From positions 1 through 53,332 of the forward strand of contig JAIOYR010000018.1 of the NCBI GenBank assembly GCA_021740995.1: a DNA stretch of 53,332 nucleotides, in the 5' to 3' direction. This DNA comes from Taibaiella sp. GTDB lineage: Bacteria > Bacteroidota > Bacteroidia > Chitinophagales > Chitinophagaceae. Below, piece by piece: positions 7,622 to 16,117 of the stretch (positions are counted from its first letter, which is position 1; each line of letters begins with the position of its first letter). The translations under genes were made by a program, and so were the position numbers. Below the pieces are notes generated by a model. It had not been told where the DNA came from and made no database searches. It saw nothing but the letters and a program-made list of their open reading frames with translations.

Positions 7622-8892
7622 TGAGCGCAACTGATGAACTGGCACCGCAGCAATACGGTAAACACTACTGGGAAGAAGATATTCCCCTTGCCGATGTGCG
7701 GGTGAAGCTCATGCGCCAGCTATTGTACGGTGGCGTGGTAGTCTTTACGATACTTATGTTGCTGGGGGCTTTTGTGAAGTTCCCGGATCAGGTAGAGTTG
7801 CCATTTGTGCTGAAGAATGAAGCACCCGATGAGACCTATAATTTCCCCTATCCGGTGTATGTTGCTGAAAAGTATATAGCTGCCGGAAGTGAAGTAAAAG
7901 AAGGTCAGCCCTTGATGAAAATTTCGAGCCCGGAAATTGTAGTGTTGCTGAATAATTATGAAGAAGCAAAAAAGAACCTTGAGAATTTCCGCCTGCGCAA
8001 AAACATGTCGATAAACAATCAGCGGGAAATAATAACAACACACATTCGTGAAACGCAAAACAAGCTGGCAGCAGTGAAAGCAGAGCTTGCCTCGCTTGAA
8101 AACACATGGCAGAGTAACAAAGAGCGACTGGAATTTGAATATAGCCGTGCTGAAAAGAAGTTGGCATCAGACAAGGAGCTGTACAAGGGTAAGTATGTTT
8201 CTGAAAACGAACTGAAAGAAACAGAAGAGAAATACATAAAAGCTGGTGACGCCCGCAAAACAGCTAAGCTGACCTATGAAAAAGAAAGCACAAATTTGTC
8301 TGCTATAGCCAGTCAATACTCGTTAAGCATTTTGTCGCTCAATCAGGAACTGGATAAACTATCGTCCGATACAAAGTTCGACTCATCAGCACTATTAAAC
8401 CAGCTGGAGACCACAAAAAACAGAATAAGTAATACATTCGGAAACTTCGATATTGCAGAGGGCAATCTGGTACTGAAAGCTACAAAGGCGGGGTTGGTAA
8501 CCTATGTGTTTGAAGGTGACAAAGAAGTGCAGAGTAGCGCCATACTGCTGAAGATAAACCATAAAAGCAGCGGACTGTATTCATCTGTATCCTGCCCGCC
8601 TACCATGATAGGAAAGGTGCGGAAAAACCAGATTGCTTACCTGAAACTCGCAACCTTTCCTGCGTATGAGTGGGGTTCTGTAAAGGGGCATGTAGCAAAC
8701 TTTAGTATGGCAAATGATGAAAAAGGAGACTTTACCGTCAGAATTGATATGGACGACTACCGCAAGCTAAACAACATGCTGCAGCCGGGGCTCACAGGAA
8801 ATGTCACTATTGTATTGCATGAGCGTACCTTCTTTCAGTATTTCTTCAGAGCATTGAAGAAGACCTATTATACGGTTACTATGAACAATTAA
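7621..8892 (+). CDS. HlyD-family periplasmic adaptor (membrane fusion protein)
   Basis: 423 aa with one membrane anchor at residues 34-53, two lipoyl-like half motifs (about 75-105 and 280-315) flanking a long coiled-coil hairpin (about 110-260), and a C-terminal beta domain. This is the usual HlyD/CusB layout. It should join the C39 exporter to an outer-membrane TolC-like channel, which is not encoded here. The ATG overlaps the exporter stop by one base. It completes the export machinery and shows that the product leaves the cell rather than stopping in the periplasm. Confidence 0.9.
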   Translation: MSATDELAPQQYGKHYWEEDIPLADVRVKLMRQLLYGGVVVFTILMLLGAFVKFPDQVELPFVLKNEAPDETYNFPYPVYVAEKYIAAGSEVKEGQPLMKISSPEIVVLLNNYEEAKKNLENFRLRKNMSINNQREIITTHIRETQNKLAAVKAELASLENTWQSNKERLEFEYSRAEKKLASDKELYKGKYVSENELKETEEKYIKAGDARKTAKLTYEKESTNLSAIASQYSLSILSLNQELDKLSSDTKFDSSALLNQLETTKNRISNTFGNFDIAEGNLVLKATKAGLVTYVFEGDKEVQSSAILLKINHKSSGLYSSVSCPPTMIGKVRKNQIAYLKLATFPAYEWGSVKGHVANFSMANDEKGDFTVRIDMDDYRKLNNMLQPGLTGNVTIVLHERTFFQYFFRALKKTYYTVTMNN

Positions 8893-9038
8893 TGGCTTTT
8901 GAGGCATTAGTGCGTATACCAATAAAGGATAGAATAAATATTTAAGAAATATGGAGAAATAAGTTTACCTTCATTGCAATCTTATCACTAAACCAGTCTC
9001 TGCTCTTTTTTACTTTTCAGCCTGAAATATTTCGCCTA

Positions 9039-9260
9039 ATGACCATCACATCGGAGTTGCAAAACAAGTTTAATTCGTCTTTTCACAGAATAATGAGGCA
9101 AACACCGGCTGAACTGCAAAAGAAATGGAACGGAAAAATAGAGTGGACAGACATGAGGTCTTTCCCCACTATAGAACCTACTGTTATAGCGGCACTACCC
9201 GATGGGGCCAAGGCAGCGTATGTAACCCTGCTCAATAAGCTGAGCCGAGGCAATATATGA
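9039..9260 (+). CDS. Small hypothetical protein (73 aa)
   Basis: I do not recognise the family. The protein is mixed-charge, soluble, without signal peptide, and predicted mostly helical. It has its own ATG and lies 147 bp downstream of the HlyD gene and 74 bp upstream of another small gene on the same strand. A weak -7-like TACTTTTC precedes it. Nothing ties it to the peptide locus except position. Confidence 0.5.
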   Translation: MTITSELQNKFNSSFHRIMRQTPAELQKKWNGKIEWTDMRSFPTIEPTVIAALPDGAKAAYVTLLNKLSRGNI

Positions 9261-9334
9261 GAACAGCACACCAATAATGATAATGCCAACCCTATAAATT
9301 TTTATTTACAGGCGGATTTTTAAAGCAAAAAAGT

Positions 9335-9568
9335 ATGTCAACAGAAAACGAAGTTTTTCGTAAAATTAAAGAAATCAGCACACGCACCATTCAACCAAGG
9401 CCACTGGTAAATACCTACGATCTTGCCAATGAATTGTCTATGAGCCGTGAAAACCTCATGCCGTGCCTCGCAAGCCTGAAACAAACAAGGCTGCTCAATT
9501 ATCATGATGCTCAGGCAGTAAGCGTTCGCCTCACACTGCTGGGTACAGTAGTGAAGAGAGATAAATAG
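9335..9568 (+). CDS. Small protein, possible winged-helix DNA-binding domain (77 aa)
   Basis: The pattern VNTYDLANELSMSRENLMPCLASLKQTRLLNYHD looks like a helix-turn-helix followed by a wing, as in MarR/Rrf2-type domains: an adaptor helix, a recognition helix after the MSRE turn, and a short beta segment. Family assignment is by eye only. It has no signal peptide. It ends 21 bp before the stop of the convergent DUF523 gene. Confidence 0.55.
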   Translation: MSTENEVFRKIKEISTRTIQPRPLVNTYDLANELSMSRENLMPCLASLKQTRLLNYHDAQAVSVRLTLLGTVVKRDK

Positions 9569-9589
9569 CTATTGCAGCCAGCAGTGAGA

Positions 9590-10216
9590 TTATTGCTGAA
9601 TGTTGAAATAGTTTTTGTACCACTCAGTCTCGTGGTGGTCTTTCGCAGTTGTATTGATAGAATGGGAAGTATCAAGCTTCACATACAGCAGTTCGAGAGA
9701 CGCGTAATCTCTCTGGCTGATTACCTTGATGCCATTGCGCAATAATTGTGCAGTACTCACCCCTGCACCTACCTGATACACCTTATTCTCCGCAAATCTG
9801 TTGCCGTTGTATATTACCTGACTGCCGCAGGCAGCACTTACATCCATCATCACCGCAAGCTCTACACCCTCGCGCAAGGCTATTTCCAGCATCTTTTCTG
9901 ATGCCTTAATCATGCCTTCTGTCCAGTCAGCACCTGTTTCTGTGAGTACCCTGGCCCTACCCTCCAGCACATCCATACCGTTACCGCCATGTATATCACA
10001 CATCTCTCTGGGAGCGCCAAATGAGTATTCCTCAGGGCAGAATCGTATCAGCCGCAGAGTGCTATATTCGAGTAGCTTCAATGCACTGGGGTAAGATCCG
10101 TTTGCAGTGCCATCATAGCCGCAGGTAATACCGGTAAGACAAGCGCTGATAAGTATCCTCAGCGGGTCGTCCGGTGTGGGTACTCTAAGATCTTTCAGAT
10201 ATTCGCGGTCTGTCAT
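9590..10216 (-). CDS. DUF523 family protein
   Basis: 208 aa. The motifs ILISACLTGITCGYDG near the N-terminus, RFCPEEYSFGAPREMCDIHGG and VMMDVSAACGSQVIYNG are those of DUF523 proteins, with the conserved cysteines kept. The biochemical role of the family is not established. The start is supported by a -7 element (TATCTTTG on the minus strand, 10221-10228) that ends four bases before the ATG, so the mRNA is probably leaderless. Confidence 0.85.
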   Translation of the reverse strand: MTDREYLKDLRVPTPDDPLRILISACLTGITCGYDGTANGSYPSALKLLEYSTLRLIRFCPEEYSFGAPREMCDIHGGNGMDVLEGRARVLTETGADWTEGMIKASEKMLEIALREGVELAVMMDVSAACGSQVIYNGNRFAENKVYQVGAGVSTAQLLRNGIKVISQRDYASLELLYVKLDTSHSINTTAKDHHETEWYKNYFNIQQ

Positions 10217-10220
10217 AGGT

Positions 10221-10228
10221 CAAAGATA
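10221..10228 (-). promoter_or_regulatory. -7 element TATCTTTG of the DUF523 gene
   Basis: Exact TAnnTTTG on the minus strand. Only four bases separate it from the ATG at 10216, which predicts a start of transcription at or next to the start codon. Confidence 0.5.
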
Positions 10229-10268
10229 TCAAAACGCGGAATGATATACATCAATTCGCAGCCTGTAC

Positions 10269-11174
10269 TTAACTACCGGTTCTTGTGGTCGCTTTCCGCT
10301 TGTTAATAATATACACTGCAGCTATACCCAGCACGCCTCCCACCATTGTGTGCAGCATTATATGCTCGCCCAGCAACAACCATGAAGAGATGGCAGCGCA
10401 AAGAGGTACAAGGAAAATAAAACTACTTGCTTTTTCGGCACCAAGGCGAGTGGTAGTATAGAAGTACACAGTAGTGGCTCCTGCGGTCACAATCACCGAA
10501 CTGAACACCAGATTCAACCAGAATACCTTGTCTTTTATGCTCATGGCTGCGTTCATTTCCTGAAAATCGGTAAAGGGTAGCAAACAAAGCAGTGTAATAA
10601 GATATTGCCACGTACTAAACCCTATAGAAGAGCCATGCTGCGCCCCTTTGGCGGTAAACTTGCTCATAACCGCCCATGTAAATGCAGCCAACAAAAAGTA
10701 AAGGTTCCCACTATCAAGCAGCGCAGCAGTATTGTCCCACAACTTTAGTAACACACAGCCAGCAGTGATGCCTAGTGCCAGCCCTATAGACTCGTTGCGG
10801 GATGGCAATCGCTTGCTCAGCAGTAAGCCTATGGTATATGCCATTATGGGGTTCATTATGGTTACCAGCACCCCACCTGCCCCTGCGGAACCAGTCTTAA
10901 GCCCTTTGAAGAAAAAGAAACTATAGGCCGCCAGCAGCACACCCGAAATCAGCAGAGCAGGTATCCCTTTGTTTCTAATTCTGAAACTAATGCGCAACGA
11001 CAACAGCAACACTACCATTGTCAGCACCACCAAAATATATCTGTAAACCGAAAAGTTGATAACGGTGCAGTAACCGGTAAGCACCTTTCCTGATGGCCAG
11101 CTAAGCCCCCATAAGAACATACTGAATACAATGCCACTTACCAGTACATTCTGTGATACTTTTCTGTCCGTCAT
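10269..11174 (-). CDS. EamA/DMT-superfamily transporter
   Basis: 301 aa with ten hydrophobic segments arranged as two EamA repeats. Typical features are SMFLWGLSWPSGKVL in the first helix and the second-repeat segment FTWAVMSKFTAKG. DMT exporters of this type move small metabolites (amino acids, pyridine nucleotides or nucleosides); the substrate cannot be read from sequence. The ATG at 11174 is followed directly by a plausible N-terminal tail. It is 52 bp from the DUF523 gene on the same strand, so the two may be co-transcribed, but DUF523 has its own promoter element. Confidence 0.85.
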   Translation of the reverse strand: MTDRKVSQNVLVSGIVFSMFLWGLSWPSGKVLTGYCTVINFSVYRYILVVLTMVVLLLSLRISFRIRNKGIPALLISGVLLAAYSFFFFKGLKTGSAGAGGVLVTIMNPIMAYTIGLLLSKRLPSRNESIGLALGITAGCVLLKLWDNTAALLDSGNLYFLLAAFTWAVMSKFTAKGAQHGSSIGFSTWQYLITLLCLLPFTDFQEMNAAMSIKDKVFWLNLVFSSVIVTAGATTVYFYTTTRLGAEKASSFIFLVPLCAAISSWLLLGEHIMLHTMVGGVLGIAAVYIINKRKATTRTGS

Positions 11175-11251
11175 CTGTATAAGAATGGAAATAAAAACCC
11201 GGCGAAGTTACGACAATAGGCGTTGCAGAATAGAGCAACTTCATTTGGTTA

Positions 11252-12580
11252 CTACTTAGCTACCGCAATCATTACCTTTTTGTTCTTTATTTTCTCTTCT
11301 TTAATCAGGTGCAGCGTATGGTTGGCCTTTACCTTGCGGATGGCTACAAAAGAGAAAAAGTCTTTTACTTCTATCAGCCCTATATCTTCTTTCTTTAGTT
11401 CGCCCTTGTGCGATAGAAAGCCTACTATATCTATCTTGTTCACTTTGTCTTTTTTTCCTGCAGCTATAAAGAGCGTTGTCCATTGCGGAGCTTCGGGTAT
11501 ACGCAGTTCTTCGGGTAGTGTTATCTCTTCCACTACTGCATCTATATAGCCAGGCACATGCTCCTCTGGCGACAGTATCAGTATTGCAGTACCTGTGGCA
11601 TCCATCCGGGCAGTTCGGCCATTGCGGTGGGTGAAGCTCTCCTCGTTTATGGGCATGTGGTAATGCACTATGTATCTGATATTGGGTATATCCAGCCCGC
11701 GTGCAGCAAGGTCTGTAGTTACCAGAAAGTTCACTGTGCCATTCCTGAATTTGCAAAGAGCACTATCCCTCTGCTGCTGCTCCATACCACCATGATAGAA
11801 TGTATTGATAATTCCCTTTTCGGCTATAAGCTGGCTGGTACGCTCTACAGACTCTCTATGATTGCAAAAGATAATAGTAGACCGGTTGCCCAGGTAACAA
11901 ATAAGACCAAAGAGTGTGTCCAGCTTGTCTTTATCTTCAGAGTGGATAATCTTTATCGCAAGCTTCTCTGCCAGTGCACTTTCTTCGGGCAGGAAGTCGA
12001 GGGTTACCGCATCTTTCAATCCTATGAAGTCATGTATCTCTACCGCTTCGGTGGCAGATGTGAGTATTCGCTTGCGCAATGCCGGCAATGACTTTATGAT
12101 AAACGCCATCTCTTCTTCAAAACCCATTTCGAGGGTCTTATCATACTCATCCAGTATCAGGGTAGTAATAGCATCTACTGTTATGTTGCTGCGGCGAATA
12201 TGGTCGCACAGCCTGCCGGGTGTACCTACTATTATTGCCGGTGGCTGTTTCAGGTTATTCTCTTCGGTTTCTCTCAAGTGTCCGCCATAGCAGGCAGTTA
12301 TTTTCAGTCCAGTACCCATCGATTTGAATACTTCCTCTATTTGCTGTGCCAGCTCTCTCGATGGTACTATAATCAGTGCCTGTGTGTTTTTGTTGTTTTC
12401 CTCTAGCAGTTGTAGTATGGGCAGCAGAAAGGCGAGCGTCTTGCCGGAGCCTGTTGCAGACAGTAGTACTATGTCGTTTTGTCGCTCATTAGCAGCTATT
12501 GTTGCCAATTGCATTTCATTCAATTCTTTGATTCTTAAATTGGCAAGAATACTGTCGACCGGATATTTTTGAAGTTGCAT
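11252..12580 (-). CDS. DEAD-box ATP-dependent RNA helicase, DbpA-like, with DEYD in motif II
   Basis: 442 aa from the ATG at 12580. Motif I ATGSGKT at 42-48, motif Ia PSRELAQQ, GTPGR, motif II DEYD at 144-147 (Tyr instead of Ala), motif III SAT at 175-177 and the second RecA domain with GLDIPNIRYIVHY and HRNGRTAR. The C-terminal 75 residues resemble the DbpA RNA-binding domain (VGFLSHKGELKKEDIGLIEVKD), which in DbpA recognises 23S rRNA hairpin 92, so a role in 50S assembly is likely. A start six codons upstream (12598) is rejected: it would lie upstream of the -7 element at 12586-12593. Confidence 0.92.
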   Translation of the reverse strand: MQLQKYPVDSILANLRIKELNEMQLATIAANERQNDIVLLSATGSGKTLAFLLPILQLLEENNKNTQALIIVPSRELAQQIEEVFKSMGTGLKITACYGGHLRETEENNLKQPPAIIVGTPGRLCDHIRRSNITVDAITTLILDEYDKTLEMGFEEEMAFIIKSLPALRKRILTSATEAVEIHDFIGLKDAVTLDFLPEESALAEKLAIKIIHSEDKDKLDTLFGLICYLGNRSTIIFCNHRESVERTSQLIAEKGIINTFYHGGMEQQQRDSALCKFRNGTVNFLVTTDLAARGLDIPNIRYIVHYHMPINEESFTHRNGRTARMDATGTAILILSPEEHVPGYIDAVVEEITLPEELRIPEAPQWTTLFIAAGKKDKVNKIDIVGFLSHKGELKKEDIGLIEVKDFFSFVAIRKVKANHTLHLIKEEKIKNKKVMIAVAK

Positions 12581-12585
12581 CGCGG

Positions 12586-12593
12586 CAAAGGTA
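12586..12593 (-). promoter_or_regulatory. -7 element TACCTTTG of the helicase gene
   Basis: Exact TAnnTTTG on the minus strand, five bases before the ATG at 12580. It decides the start codon and implies a leaderless or nearly leaderless mRNA. Confidence 0.55.
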
Positions 12594-12622
12594 CGCAAGT
12601 TTAGAAGGACAGTAGATTTAGG

Positions 12623-12886
12623 CTATTTCAGATATGCATCCACTTGCTTCCTGATGGTTTTCTTTACACTATCCCATGTCTGCCCATTTTTACTTACCGG
12701 CTTTTCTGAGGCATCAGCATCATCAAAATAAATTAATGCTTGAGGGATAGAGATAAGCATCTGCTGATTAGGGAATTTATGATTATAAGCATCAATAACC
12801 TGGTCAATTGAGTAGCGTTTGAGTATTTCAGCAATATCCCAAAAGATGCGTCTGTTAAAGTCGGGTTTTTGCTTATCTGTTGGCAC
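12623..12886 (-). CDS. Small hypothetical protein (87 aa)
   Basis: Acidic and basic residues are mixed; no signal peptide or membrane segment. The pattern FNRRIFWDI near the N-terminus and QALIYFDDAD followed by WDSVKK near the C-terminus recall small proteins found next to AbiEii-type nucleotidyltransferases in Bacteroidota. No such partner is present here, so I leave the function open. It lies between the helicase and pirin genes on the same strand. Confidence 0.6.
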   Translation of the reverse strand: MPTDKQKPDFNRRIFWDIAEILKRYSIDQVIDAYNHKFPNQQMLISIPQALIYFDDADASEKPVSKNGQTWDSVKKTIRKQVDAYLK

Positions 12887-12930
12887 TATGAGAAGATACG
12901 TATCTGTTTAGTGGACATTCATCCTAAGCA

Positions 12931-13908
12931 TCAATCTTTCAGAAACCCGAATTTGCCGGCATTGTAATCTTCTACTGCCTGCTTTATTTCTTCTTCGGTG
13001 TTCATCACAAAAGGACCATAGCTCACATAAGGCTCATTGAGCGGCTCTCCGCTCAGTACCAGTATGGTGCTTTTTGCTTTTGCTTTTATGTGTATCTCTC
13101 CGCCTTCGTTTTTCAGTTGCACATAGTGGTTTTCTGCTACTGTATGGTCATTTACTACTACAGAGCCATCTATCACCAGTATACCAGTGTTGAAGTGGGC
13201 AGGCAGGTCGAACGAAAAATCCGCATTGCTGTTCAGGTGTATATCATACATGTGTACCGGCGAGAAGGTGCTTGCTATACCTTTCACCCCATCATACTCA
13301 CCAGCCACTACATATACTACACCCATATTGCCTGGCAGCTGTATTTTTGGTTTGGTGGTATGCACAATGCTTTGGTATTTTGCAGGGGTCATTTTGTGAG
13401 CCTTAGGCAGGTTTATCCATAGTTGCAGCATCTCGAACGCACCACCTTTTTTAGTGTAGGTCTGCTCATGGTATTCTTTGTGCAGCACTCCGCCACCCGC
13501 TGTCATCCATTGTATATCGCCGGGCCCTATGATGCCATGATTGCCCTTACTGTCGTGATGCTCCACGCCACCTTTGTATGCAAATGTGATGGTCTCTATA
13601 CCCCTGTGCGGATGCACGCCTACACCTCGCGATATCTCTGAAGGCGGATAGCTGACCTCTGCATTAAAGTCGAGCAGGAAGAACGGACTCATTCTTTCTT
13701 CAAATCCCTTTCCATTGGGGAAGAAGTTCATCACCTTGAAGCCATTGCCTACCATGTGGGTATTGGTGGGCGATAGCACACCCTCCACACCCCGGTAGGG
13801 CGACTTACTCACTCTAGCCACTGCCTTGAGTGGGCTGCTGATAGCAGAATACAGGTAGGTAAGTGCACTGGCTACTATTCCTTTTTTGATGAATTCTTTT
13901 CTTTCCAT
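12931..13908 (-). CDS. Pirin family protein with an N-terminal export-like segment
   Basis: 325 aa. The pirin cupin metal site is visible in GVHPHRGIETITFAYKGG, VEHHDSKGN, and GGGVLHKEY: His-x-His, a further His and Glu in the spacing of pirin/quercetinase metal ligands. Pirins are iron-binding, and some have quercetin dioxygenase activity. About 40 residues precede the usual pirin start: MERKEFIKKG plus a hydrophobic stretch, similar to the Tat-type leaders of Bacteroidota but with RK instead of RR. Export is possible, not certain. The ATG at 13908 is the only good start. Confidence 0.88.
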   Translation of the reverse strand: MERKEFIKKGIVASALTYLYSAISSPLKAVARVSKSPYRGVEGVLSPTNTHMVGNGFKVMNFFPNGKGFEERMSPFFLLDFNAEVSYPPSEISRGVGVHPHRGIETITFAYKGGVEHHDSKGNHGIIGPGDIQWMTAGGGVLHKEYHEQTYTKKGGAFEMLQLWINLPKAHKMTPAKYQSIVHTTKPKIQLPGNMGVVYVVAGEYDGVKGIASTFSPVHMYDIHLNSNADFSFDLPAHFNTGILVIDGSVVVNDHTVAENHYVQLKNEGGEIHIKAKAKSTILVLSGEPLNEPYVSYGPFVMNTEEEIKQAVEDYNAGKFGFLKD

Positions 13909-14077
13909 GAGAACTGATTAATTAGATATATCAAAAATAGAGAAAAATGTATTTGTCGCTGGCTATACTGTGTTAGGATAAATCTATAATAAGGGTATTA
14001 CTTTGGTAGAAATTCTTCCAAATTAAGATAAGCCGCTATTTATTCAATCTCTTTAACAGGAATTTTCAAAGTCTCAT

Positions 14078-14085
14078 TAGTTTTG
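14078..14085 (+). promoter_or_regulatory. -7 element TAGTTTTG of the GNAT gene
   Basis: Exact TAnnTTTG, 29 nt upstream of the ATG at 14115. There is no Fnr-type box 23 bp upstream, unlike the promoters of the respiratory island. The rest of the 13909-14114 gap holds only AT-rich sequence. Confidence 0.5.
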
Positions 14086-14114
14086 CAGACGGATATAAAC
14101 ACAAAAAGATCAGC

Positions 14115-14567
14115 ATGGTAATACTTATCAGGACAGATGCTACAAACCCAGACTTTAGGAAACTCGTGGCTGCACTGGACGAAGATCTGGCTGTAAGGGA
14201 CGGTGAAGAACATTCATTTTTTGACCAGTTTAATAAGCTGGATCAGATAAAACACGTGGTGGTAGCTTATTCCGGGACGGAGGCAGTAGGATGTGGTGCT
14301 ATAAAAGATTATGCCACAGGCATTATGGAGATAAAGCGAATGTATGTACCTGTGGAAAAACGAGGGCAGGGATTCGCGTCATTAATTTTAAAGGAACTGG
14401 AAATTTGGGCAAAGGAGATGAACTACCTGCGCTGTATACTGGAAACAGGTGTAAAACAACCGGAAGCAATAGCACTGTACAAAAAGAATGAGTATGCCCT
14501 TATTCCTAATTATGGGCAATATGCCAGTGTAGCAAGTAGTATGTGTTTTGAAAAAGTACTGGAATAA
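14115..14567 (+). CDS. GNAT family N-acetyltransferase
   Basis: 150 aa. The acetyl-CoA binding motif is clear: EIKRMYVPVEKRGQGFAS (R/Q-x-x-G-x-G/A signature), preceded by VGCGAIKDY and followed by CILETGVKQPEAIALYKKNEY, the usual C-terminal fold elements. The substrate is unknown. It is a single-gene unit facing the lipoprotein gene, with a strong bidirectional hairpin between them. Confidence 0.88.
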   Translation: MVILIRTDATNPDFRKLVAALDEDLAVRDGEEHSFFDQFNKLDQIKHVVVAYSGTEAVGCGAIKDYATGIMEIKRMYVPVEKRGQGFASLILKELEIWAKEMNYLRCILETGVKQPEAIALYKKNEYALIPNYGQYASVASSMCFEKVLE

Positions 14568-14602
14568 CATGTCAGTCGCATTCTTGCAATATATACAAAG
14601 TA

Positions 14603-14628
14603 AAAGCCCGGCAGTGATGCCGGGCTTT
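14603..14628. terminator. Bidirectional terminator
   Basis: Perfect 11-bp arms AAAGCCCGGCA and TGCCGGGCTTT with loop GTGA, between convergent genes ending at 14567 (+) and 14657 (-). The AAA/TTT ends allow it to work in both directions. Confidence 0.85.
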
Positions 14629-14656
14629 AGATTCCAATAAAAGTTCTAACTGATTA

Positions 14657-16117
14657 TTAAAAAGATCTAACAGCCCTTACATGATCAAGGTCCGTCTTCG
14701 GGTACACGGTTTGAGTGCCTGATGAAAAACTCTGTTCCCATGCATACGTACTGCTGCTTTGTGAAGAGCACCTGTACCATGCGTTTACAAAACCTCCAAT
14801 GGCTACTCTGTTCAGATATAGTTTGTTCAACTCATCCTTACTTGGAAGATACCAATCGCTATAGCCACCCGTTACCAGATCTGCACATATAGTTGCCGCA
14901 TTTGTTGGGGCACAGGCTGCAATTATTAAATTTGTATTGAGCTGACCGCTACCCAATGCTGTTGATGTACCTGCAACATCTATTGAAGAGCAACCCCATC
15001 CTGTACCTGTACTTTGATCAGCAGCAGCAGCAATTAGTCCATGTACTACACCCGCTACATAGCCGGGATCCCACGGCTGCAAGATGTATGCAACCTTACC
15101 GCCACCATAACTCATCCCTACAGCCAGTGAAGTAGTATAAAATGAACGCTGAGTACCATAAGAGGTGCCGGCACTGTTAGTAGCATAAGCACGAACATAA
15201 TAGGTAGTGCCAGGAGTCAAGCCGGTCATATTGCTGATAAATGTTCCAAAACCCGGCCCTTCAGCTGTTTTAGTAGCAAGTGCAGTTGTAGGGTTTACGC
15301 TGGTGCTCCAGCATATACCACGCATTGTTATAGCTGCACCACCGTCATTTGATATTACACCACCACATACAGCACTTGTAAGTGTAATGCTGCTAGGGCT
15401 TGTAGTAGAAAGCGAAGCCAAAGTAGCGCCGGACGTGGTAAATGTAACTTCACTTCCATAAGCTACGCCTGCACTATTGGTCGCATAAGCACGTACATAG
15501 TAAGTGGTACCAAGGGTGAGACCTGTAATACTGCTCGTAAAGTTGCCAATGTCGGCTCCATCAGTTGTTTTTGTCGACAAATCCACCGTTGGATTTGAGC
15601 TTGTGCTCCAGCACACACCTCTCGCTACTACCTCAAATCCCCCGTCAGAAACTACGTTTCCCCCACAAGTCGCAGAAGTCTGTGTAATCGATGTCACTGA
15701 TGCTGTAAGCAGAGATGCTAACACAGGTACTGTAATTGTAGTGGTATTTATTTTTTCTGCTGTACCGTAGGCCGTACCTGCACTATTGGTTGCATATGCT
15801 CTCACATAGTACGTTTTTCCAGGTGATAGTCCTGCAATATTACTTACGTAACTACCTATACCTGTGCCGTCATTTGTTTTTGTAGTCAGGGCTACCGTAG
15901 GTGTATTGGTGGTGTCCCAGCACACGCCTTTGGCCGTTACGGCAGCACCACCATCACTTGTTACATTTCCACCGGTCAGGCAAGAAGTATCAGTTACATT
16001 GGTAACTACTGTTGTAGACACAGTAGCTACAATTGGGTCACTCTTTTTTTTCTTACAACCGGTTATGGTCAATAGCCCAATTAATGCCAGTGCGGCAATT
16101 GTGAGGATGTATTTCAT
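14657..16117 (-). CDS. Surface lipoprotein with three Fn3-like repeats and a DUF1566 (Lcl C-terminal) domain
   Basis: 486 aa. Signal peptide with lipobox LTITGC, then KKKKSD. Three repeats of about 100 residues (roughly 29-127, 128-230, 231-331) share CGGxVxxDGG, RGxCWSTxxNPT and GxTYYVRAYATNSAG, the fibronectin-III-like module common in Bacteroidota adhesins and surface proteins. The C-terminal part (332-486) carries the DUF1566 pattern GGYSDWYLPSKDELNKLY, a WYRCSSQSSSTYAWEQSF segment and a final VRAVRSF. Likely an outer-membrane surface protein with a binding role. The repeats differ enough to be old duplications. No partner gene is adjacent. Confidence 0.88.
   Translation of the reverse strand: MKYILTIAALALIGLLTITGCKKKKSDPIVATVSTTVVTNVTDTSCLTGGNVTSDGGAAVTAKGVCWDTTNTPTVALTTKTNDGTGIGSYVSNIAGLSPGKTYYVRAYATNSAGTAYGTAEKINTTTITVPVLASLLTASVTSITQTSATCGGNVVSDGGFEVVARGVCWSTSSNPTVDLSTKTTDGADIGNFTSSITGLTLGTTYYVRAYATNSAGVAYGSEVTFTTSGATLASLSTTSPSSITLTSAVCGGVISNDGGAAITMRGICWSTSVNPTTALATKTAEGPGFGTFISNMTGLTPGTTYYVRAYATNSAGTSYGTQRSFYTTSLAVGMSYGGGKVAYILQPWDPGYVAGVVHGLIAAAADQSTGTGWGCSSIDVAGTSTALGSGQLNTNLIIAACAPTNAATICADLVTGGYSDWYLPSKDELNKLYLNRVAIGGFVNAWYRCSSQSSSTYAWEQSFSSGTQTVYPKTDLDHVRAVRSF

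Noticed and set aside
3264-8892. Lasso peptide cluster.
   Set aside because: The AsnB homologue fits, but cores are only 5-7 residues without Asp or Glu, and there is no separate lasso B2-type protease; the C39 exporter supplies cleavage after GG.
12581-12598. Upstream ATG of the helicase.
   Set aside because: It lies upstream of the exact TAnnTTTG element at 12586-12593, so it would not be transcribed from it.
12623-12886. Toxin/antitoxin or AbiE-type system.
   Set aside because: Only a weak resemblance to small AbiEii-linked proteins and no partner gene on either side.
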